Positions 58,401-64,000 of a stretch of 64,000 nt of DNA are shown here, in pieces (within the stretch, counting starts at the first letter, position 1; the number at the start of each line of letters is the position of its first letter). The stretch covers positions 7,568,920-7,632,919 of the forward strand of contig NC_051129.1 in NCBI RefSeq assembly GCF_014839805.1. Direction: 5' to 3'. The translations under genes were made by a program, and so were the position numbers. Source of the DNA: Manduca sexta. Taxonomy: Eukaryota > Arthropoda > Insecta > Lepidoptera > Sphingidae. The notes beneath the pieces are model-generated. The model was given only the letters and a program-made list of their open reading frames with translations, made no database searches and had not been told where the DNA came from.

Positions 58401-61400
58401 TACAGGTGGCAAATATTACAGGTGCAGTAGTTGCATTTCTGCTTACTCCCTTTGGGGATAAAAGGTTGAGTGTGTATGTATGCATAATGAAGTGATACAA
58501 CATGCTAATAGGTATATTACTTACTTTAAATGAGTCTATTGTTAAACCACAATAAATTTCGCTCTTTATTCCTAAAGTAACATTCAGAGGTGTAACTAAA
58601 TAGTGCATATACCCATGGACTCAAGAAATAAATCACAATTTATTTTGGTTCTGTACAGGATTCGAACCTTGATCCTTATAGCAGTAGATGTACCTTATAT
58701 GCAACACAACTACGCCACCGCGGTAGTCATTACATCATTGTAGCAGTCAGTCAATTAACTTATTCATATTTTTAAATTAAGCTCAATATTTCTTACCTTT
58801 GCGTATTGCGCCAGTACATACTTGAGGATGCATGCTGGGGCGGCATGCAATAACGGCTCCAATGCAGGCCGGTGCAGGCAACATTGTAGAGCTTGTTTTA
58901 GGGCACAAGACGTGCGTGCGCGCACCTCCCCCGATGACTTTGGGTTTGTGTATAACTAAAGAAATATGAGTTACATAAAATCATCTGTAGACTAAACAGT
59001 AGTTTAGCAACGCATAGCCCAAACAAAAATTACTTTAATCACCTTTGTAAAAAGAACCTATGCTAAAAACATAAATAAGAATACCTGCAGAAGTCGTGGA
59101 AAGGCATTGGCTACAGCGACCGCGAGGCTGTGCTGAGGCGAATGCTTTGCTATGTGTCCAAGGGTCCAAGCAGCAGCACATAAGTCCGCATCTTCAGCTT
59201 CACAATTTTGAAGGATTTCGACCAACGCGGGAATAGCCTGTACGTCAATAAAAAAAATAGTTCTACATTAAAATTTGTAAGCATCAAAATATTATTATTT
59301 TATTTAAATTCATTAGGTAAAAATCTACACCCAGCAGTTGTAAGTTTACCTAGCTTAGTAGGTATGTAAGTACAGACTACTCCTAAAATACGTTGAACTA
59401 AGAACTTAAAAGGGAATGGAAATCTTGCCTTGAAGGTAATATCTAACTAATAAAACATAGGTGTGGTATAAAAACAGCATAAATAGGTGCAGGTGGTGAA
59501 TTAGTTCGATAATAAATAAATAAAATCACAGTTTGCCTTGGACTCTATCACAGCCATAGCCAGTTGGTCCGACTGTCCGGCGATAAATCCAAGTGCCATA
59601 CAAGCAGGCACCCGTGTGCCACCCGTTGTCTCTCCTAGAAGCTCCACTAATGGACCGCATCCACCAGTATTCACCACGAGTTGGGCTAACTACGGAAAGA
59701 GTTAGCATTAAGAACAATTAAATTATAATAATACTTATCACATCATTGTGTAACAATTACATACCTAATGCGATTGATAATTTATTTCATTCGTAATTTA
59801 TGAGCTTATGACTTATTAGGAGATTAACTGTAGTTGGGTATGTCTACCCAGTTTAGGTACTTTTTACCCAGTAGCTCAGCTCCTAATTAATATTGTCTAC
59901 TATTAATACTAAAAAGCATCTGCTCGGCGACATAGGATGAAGTAAAACTTTTTAACTAAAAAAAATGAAGACAAGAAATAAAAAATAAAGTAAGATTCCC
60001 AATAGTAAAAATAAGAATATTACATCAACAGAATGTTTGACAATATCTCGAAGGAGGCAGGCGGCGGCCCGTCTCACGGGAGCAGCGTCATGGCCGGCGT
60101 GCAGCAGTGCAGGCGGCAACGCTCCACCGGCAACCACCGCCTCGGCCAGCTCTGACCTCGATCCAGCCACCGCGCCCAATGCACATAGAGTGCTGCGCTG
60201 AATTCAATATTCAGGCAATATAAATGAAAAATCTGAACTCTGATATTGTTAAACATAGTACTTACAATTTAATCAAACTGTATTAAAATACCTTCCTGCT
60301 TAATTTTCCAAGTTACGTTTTGCTGTCACCTTATTTAATTCATATTGTTCTAAATTTATTTTCATTGCTAAGTAATCGTTACACAAATAAGTACTTAAGA
60401 ATAATGTTTACTTATATTGCTACCTTAAGTTTAGGGTCTTGATTTTCCAATCCGCGAACTAAATGACAAATAGCACCCGCGTCGACAACTGCTTCGGGTT
60501 TGTGTTGTGCTAAGTCAACAAGAGCACCGGCTGCTATCTACAAAGCATTATTCATAATAAAAGAACTTATAATAATTACTAAAAAATAATTAAAGAAAAA
60601 TATCCAAAATGATGAATTTTTAGGTATCCCAAACCTGTTTAAGGCTCATTTCAGGTTCTTGAAAAGCCAAAACCAGAAGAGGTAATGTGCCTGCGTCAAC
60701 CACCAATCCGGCCAAATGCTCGCTATGCTTCCCAATGTATCCTAAGGCCCATGCAGCATTCTCTTTTACCTATTAAATTATTAGGTATCTACGTTAAAAA
60801 AATGTTTTAACTACACAAAATAATCCCTTACTTACATCGCCAAATTGAATTACAGTCAAAGACAAAATATGTATAAGGTAATTTAAAAATTATTAATTCT
60901 TTAAACGTTTGGCCTCTTTGGCTTACACCAGCGTGAAATGCGGGATGTGGATCGGAAGGTCGTAAATTCGATTATGGGTAGAGGGTAACCTTTCTATGAT
61001 TTTTATTCTTAAACGTATGTACAATACGGAACTTTAAGTTACAAGGTTCTAATCATACCTAAAGAAATAATAAAACTAAAATAACCTGTGTATCAAAATC
61101 TTCAAGGCAAGACACGATGTGCTCTAGAGCTCCTAACCGCACAATTGCACTGGCTAACTCTTCGTTATGTCTGAAAATTTTTGGTTTCTTAGTAGGATTG
61201 TCTAGCAAATGTCAAGTCTGTGCCAAATAAAAGAAAAAAGAATAAGACCGTACTTCGCAACGGCTCTTATGAGGTACAGAGCTGAACGTTTATAGTACAC
61301 CTGAAAAAGAAGCACAATTTAATATAAATCCTATCTAGTATTATCAACATGGACGGTATTTCGTTCATGAGAACTATGTATGAACATTACATAGGTAGGT

Positions 61401-62709
61401 ATAACCTACCTATAAGGCTGCAATATACTGCCTAAATCCTATAAAATTGGCGAGCATTCGTCAAAGAGCTGTGTACAACAGTTTTATTAATGTCTTCAAT
61501 AAGGTTCTAATATCTACGTACCTACCTAAGTAGGTACTATTTGACTCTTGATTAATGTAAGTAGGTACTATATTTCCCAAAAATATCTTACGTTATATTT
61601 GTTAAGATTTTCCAATGTGATTGTAACCATGCCTCCATTGAGTAGTTGTCTCGCCACTCCTTCGTCGTGTTCACCAAGTCTCGCGACAGCAACTACTGCG
61701 CATTGGCGAACGGTGCTACATGCGTCCGACAAAAGAGGTCGCAGCAACTCTAAAAAAAATTAACACTAATTAATTCACCCACAAGGGCCAAAACACCAAA
61801 TAAAATTTAGTTTTCATTCTAATTATTTAAAAAAATATATAAATGTAATAAATATAATAAACTACCACTTACCCAACACACCGGCGCTTTCAAGACATTT
61901 AACGTTAGTAGCTCTTGTGGCTAATTCTGCCATCGTCTGAACAAATACAAGACGAGCCTTTTGGTAGGTCTCAAACACTAAAATTTATAGATTTATTAAT
62001 AACATTATTCCGATCTAGCCTATATACCTAGATTACCACTGTGTGGGTTCAGTGGGATCGTGCGTCATTAGTTTGATAGTGGGTTCAATTATCGAAACTT
62101 AGTTGGGCAACCACTATTCGGCCGAGGTATCTACTATCCTTACCAATTTGTATAATCAAGACCATATTTTTTAGATCTGTACAGAGTCAGTAATTTTCAT
62201 AACACGAATAATATCCGCCTCTTTTATTTTTGTCCGTTTACGACTTTACGATTTATATCTTCTGCGGCGATAAGAGTGTTATGTGGGCAGTAGTGGCCGT
62301 GAGTTCGATTACCGTACCGGAAAAAATATATCTGTGATCGTCTATTTCTGTTTCAGGATTGTGAAAGAGAAAGTCCCTAGTTATTAATAGTTTCCGATAC
62401 ACGCAGTACATCACTCACAAAATTTGATTGTATGGCTGCTGCATATACGTTCTTGTTTTATTGCAAGTATTATAATACTTAAGTACTCTATCTTAGGAAA
62501 TTACTTTATAATGCTGTTGGAATGAGCAAATACCTAGATCTGAAGGCAGCACACATATTTTCAGCGTAATAATTAGACATTATAAACATAACTAACTTAA
62601 ATGGTAAAATAAATGTAAACTATTCTCCGATGTTATGCAAATAACAGTTAAGTATAGCCTACGTATTACCTAATTGTATATTTCTTGGACTGCTCATCGA
62701 ATGACTCAT
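55416..62709 (-). CDS. SPAG6: Sperm-associated antigen 6 (PF16), axonemal central-pair protein
   Basis: SPAG6 is an armadillo-repeat protein of the central pair in motile cilia and sperm tails. Thirteen coding exons join in phase into 519 codons (human 509): 62670-62709, 61873-61977, 61592-61749, 61254-61300, 61086-61170, 60635-60769, 60424-60537, 60024-60197, 59537-59689, 59085-59237, 58797-58955, 55858-56003 and 55416-55506. It starts MSHSMSSPRNIQLVFETYQK, shows armadillo units (ENAAWALGYIGKHSEHLAGL, AAAWTLGHIAKHSPQH) and has the conserved end FPEEIVRYYTPGYSESLLDR. The intron after 59537 uses a GC donor (AAG/GCAAAC); GT two codons on would break the frame. Intron 11 (56004-58796) contains the RPC7 gene on the other strand. 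A 5' UTR exon ending CTCCAG/GTAAGC near 63178 may also belong here. In moths the likely site is the testis (inference). Confidence 0.97.
56933..57589 (+). CDS. POLR3G: RNA polymerase III subunit RPC7 (POLR3G/RPC32 family), intronless
   Basis: RPC7 is the acidic subunit of the Pol III-specific RPC3-RPC6-RPC7 initiation trimer. The 218-residue frame starts MAGRGRGRGG. It has the family core PPPLFPKFEAKPLPLT and YMLLVKDQFIEYL, then basic RAPSKKRKL, and ends in a long Asp/Glu tail closing with NYFDNGEDYEDDEDDN and GPVY. Length and layout match the family (human about 220). I start at the ATG at 56933, because the codon three bases earlier is GTG. It is a single exon nested in intron 11 of SPAG6 on the opposite strand. 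Either a retroposed copy or an ancestrally intron-poor gene would fit. No poly(A) tract or target duplication is evident. Confidence 0.95.
   Translation: MAGRGRGRGGSSLSLTHEQLQALGIARGENNPTTLAPPPLFPKFEAKPLPLTCDAATDYMLLVKDQFIEYLHESPAYVKAKAQTDGVERFSDKYKMLAQDAKQGKVLNCVWANMPLELRPQAKRIRAPSKKRKLEDPDVIAKKLQSLEKKEMQDTNKNDDANEDEAVKNDDDDEEMIEDEQENEEEIDDGTDYANNYFDNGEDYEDDEDDNLDDGPVY
57840..58082. mobile_element. TTAA-flanked palindromic MITE, copy 2 (complete ends)
   Basis: It begins TTAAGGCGATACCTCAAGG and ends with the reverse complement, TTAA at both edges. The inverted ends run about 45 bp (through ACATTTTGTTTCACCTTTAA). The inner part matches copy 1 at 6548 but does not fold as far. It lies in SPAG6 intron 11, just after the RPC7 gene. 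Confidence 0.9.
58645..58731 (-). mobile_element. tRNA-derived SINE head
   Basis: On the minus strand an A-box-like TGGCGTAGTTGTG is followed 55-60 bases later by a B box GGTTCGAATCC, the spacing of a tRNA promoter. The rest does not fold as a tRNA. It lies in SPAG6 intron 11. Confidence 0.6.
60910..61000 (+). repeat. Probable SINE remnant
   Basis: GGCCTCTTTGGCTTACACC followed by AATTCGATTATGGGTAGAGG resembles a worn tRNA-like head (A and B boxes). Similar pieces occur at 62035-62130 and 62270-62325 (GTGAGTTCGATTACCGTACC). The ends are not clear. Confidence 0.35.
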
Positions 62710-63339
62710 AGTTTCAAATATATTGATAGGTACAGTAAATATTAATTATCTATTTGGTGGCAGTGATATTTACACGCTATTTATGTTGTTTATTCTTGTG
62801 ATCTTTAAATATGACGCAGCGTTGATTGATGGGTTTTTGATTGTTTTTCATTATATTTACATAGTTTGAGGTTTCATCGCAACCTAGGTTTTACTTGATA
62901 TTAAGTAGGTATAAATAGAAATTAGTTTACATAATATTATTTATTGATCATTTAAAAGCCATTGTAAAAATGCTGGTTGGTTAAATCTCAACTCATTATT
63001 ATTGTTTGACCGGACGGCTAAGCGAACTGCGAACACGTAGAGCAAGCACCCGTGAAGGCCATGTGACGATCGCCAACGTCACGTCTCACCAATACAAACA
63101 CATAATTTTTACCATATACACGCTGACTCACACATACTGAACTATTGTACCCACGTATGCAGGCTGCTTACCTGGAGTTCACTCACACGAGCGCACAACC
63201 TGTTGCAGCTATACTGAGCGGCCGGCCGCGTGGTTGCAAACGTACTCCGTAGATATAATACCTTTTTAAAATGTACCCAATCATTTTCCGGTAATTATTT
63301 CTCTACGAAGTTGGGCCAAGTGAAGTGTAGTTAATCAAT
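62710..63339. promoter_or_regulatory. Head-to-head region between SPAG6 and the next gene
   Basis: About 630 bp lies between the SPAG6 start codon (minus) and the start codon at 63340 (plus). On the minus strand 63178-63240 ends in a good donor (CTCCAG/GTAAGC) and may be a SPAG6 5' UTR exon. A GC-rich spot, GGCCGGCCGCGTGG (63221-63234), may mark a shared promoter. I found no convincing X-box here. Confidence 0.4.
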
Positions 63340-64000
63340 ATGCCGTACATAATGGTAATGGGCAGCCTCAGTGCGCCACATCTATCAAAGGACGAAGGAG
63401 CTACAGTGTATGGATTAAAAAGTGATGAACGAGCGGCGTTAGTGCGGGTAATGAAATTATTAATTAATATTTATCTTTATAATTAATCTCATATTTAGAA
63501 AATACGTTTTTTAACGTTAGTATCTCATTGCTATGGCTACAGTATGTATTAGACATGATTCCACTGAACTGCTCCAAATTCAGTTTCATTACTATCGCAG
63601 TTTTTATAAGCCCGCAAAATTAAAAGTAATTGCTGAAGCAAAAAGTGCAACATATTGTTATTAAAGTATACCATTTATACCTAAATTAATTAATAATGGC
63701 CCTATTATTCTTTCGGAAGTTTGAGGGTGTTTTTCGTTAATTAAAACCAATATTTATTTTAGGAGCTGAATTCATCCTTCGGTATGTCCATTGCTACATC
63801 ATCGGACTTGGAAAGAACAGTTCGTGTGACACAAAAAGGATTAACTTTAGTTGTCGTAAACCGCTTGCACGCTATACTGGGTTACGACGTTGTTTCACAT
63901 GCGATGGCTATGACGAATGCTAATCGCGAACTGGTCTCCTTCACGATGTACAAGAAGTCGAGCCCTTCCTCGCACGGGCACAGCCACGCGCACTCAGCAG
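63340..64000 (+). CDS. Possible GTP cyclohydrolase I feedback regulatory protein (GFRP-like), 3' end cut
   Basis: Exon 1 (63340-63447) reads MPYIMVMGSLSAPHLSKDE then GATVYGLKSDERAALVR. Exon 2 starts at 63763 after TTTTAG and stays open to the window edge. The start MPYIMV, the GAT-V-G...SDE stretch and LVVVNRLHAILGYDVVS followed by ELVSFTMYKK line up with the small protein GFRP (about 84 residues). GFRP binds GTP cyclohydrolase I and passes on tetrahydrobiopterin and phenylalanine control. The likeness is weak and spread out, so the name is tentative. The part after residue 100 is His/Ser-rich (HGHSHAHS), unlike vertebrate GFRP, and runs out of the window. Confidence 0.45.

Overview
This is a nuclear window from a moth or butterfly (Lepidoptera). 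Genes are split by many AT-rich introns with GT-AG borders. GC-rich exons lie in AT-rich DNA. The repeats are typical of Lepidoptera: tRNA-derived SINEs, an RTE-type LINE end with a (GATGAT)n tail, Helitrons ending in CTAG, TTAA palindromic MITEs and a hAT MITE. The lineage call is inference from gene content and repeats; no species can be named.

Layout. 1-3940: AT-rich DNA without a supportable gene. 3941-21096 (+): most of the synaptic active-zone scaffold Rim (zinc finger, PDZ, C2A, C2B), with a 2 kb inverted duplication, a hairpin MITE and an RTE LINE fragment in its introns. 21097-26648: intergenic, with a 2 kb Helitron that carries a THAP-domain first exon. 26649-43041 (-): complete IFT172, 35 coding exons joined here with consistent phase into 1,699 codons. 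43042-44231: head-to-head promoter region with an X-box beside IFT172 and a 5' UTR intron of RpL14. 44238-44738 (+): RpL14. About 44820-51440 (+): a non-coding snoRNA host gene carrying about 15 intronic snoRNA copies (U27, U30 and U31 types, a family aimed at 28S, and a triplicated H/ACA RNA). 51440-54100: transposons. 54116-54790 (+): last two exons of an unrecognised protein gene. 55416-62709 (-): complete SPAG6 (13 exons, 519 codons) with an intronless RNA polymerase III subunit gene (RPC7/POLR3G family) nested on the opposite strand. 63340-64000 (+): start of a gene resembling the GTP cyclohydrolase I feedback regulator, cut by the window edge.

How it fits together. Two genes are ciliary or flagellar (IFT172 and the axonemal central-pair protein SPAG6). 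Three loci serve ribosome or RNA production (RpL14, the snoRNA host, the Pol III subunit). Rim is neuronal. The most notable locus is the snoRNA host: short exons with no shared reading frame alternate with introns holding one guide RNA each, with the D box 71-75 nt before the next exon. Its guides match those I recall from the vertebrate UHG/SNHG1 gene.
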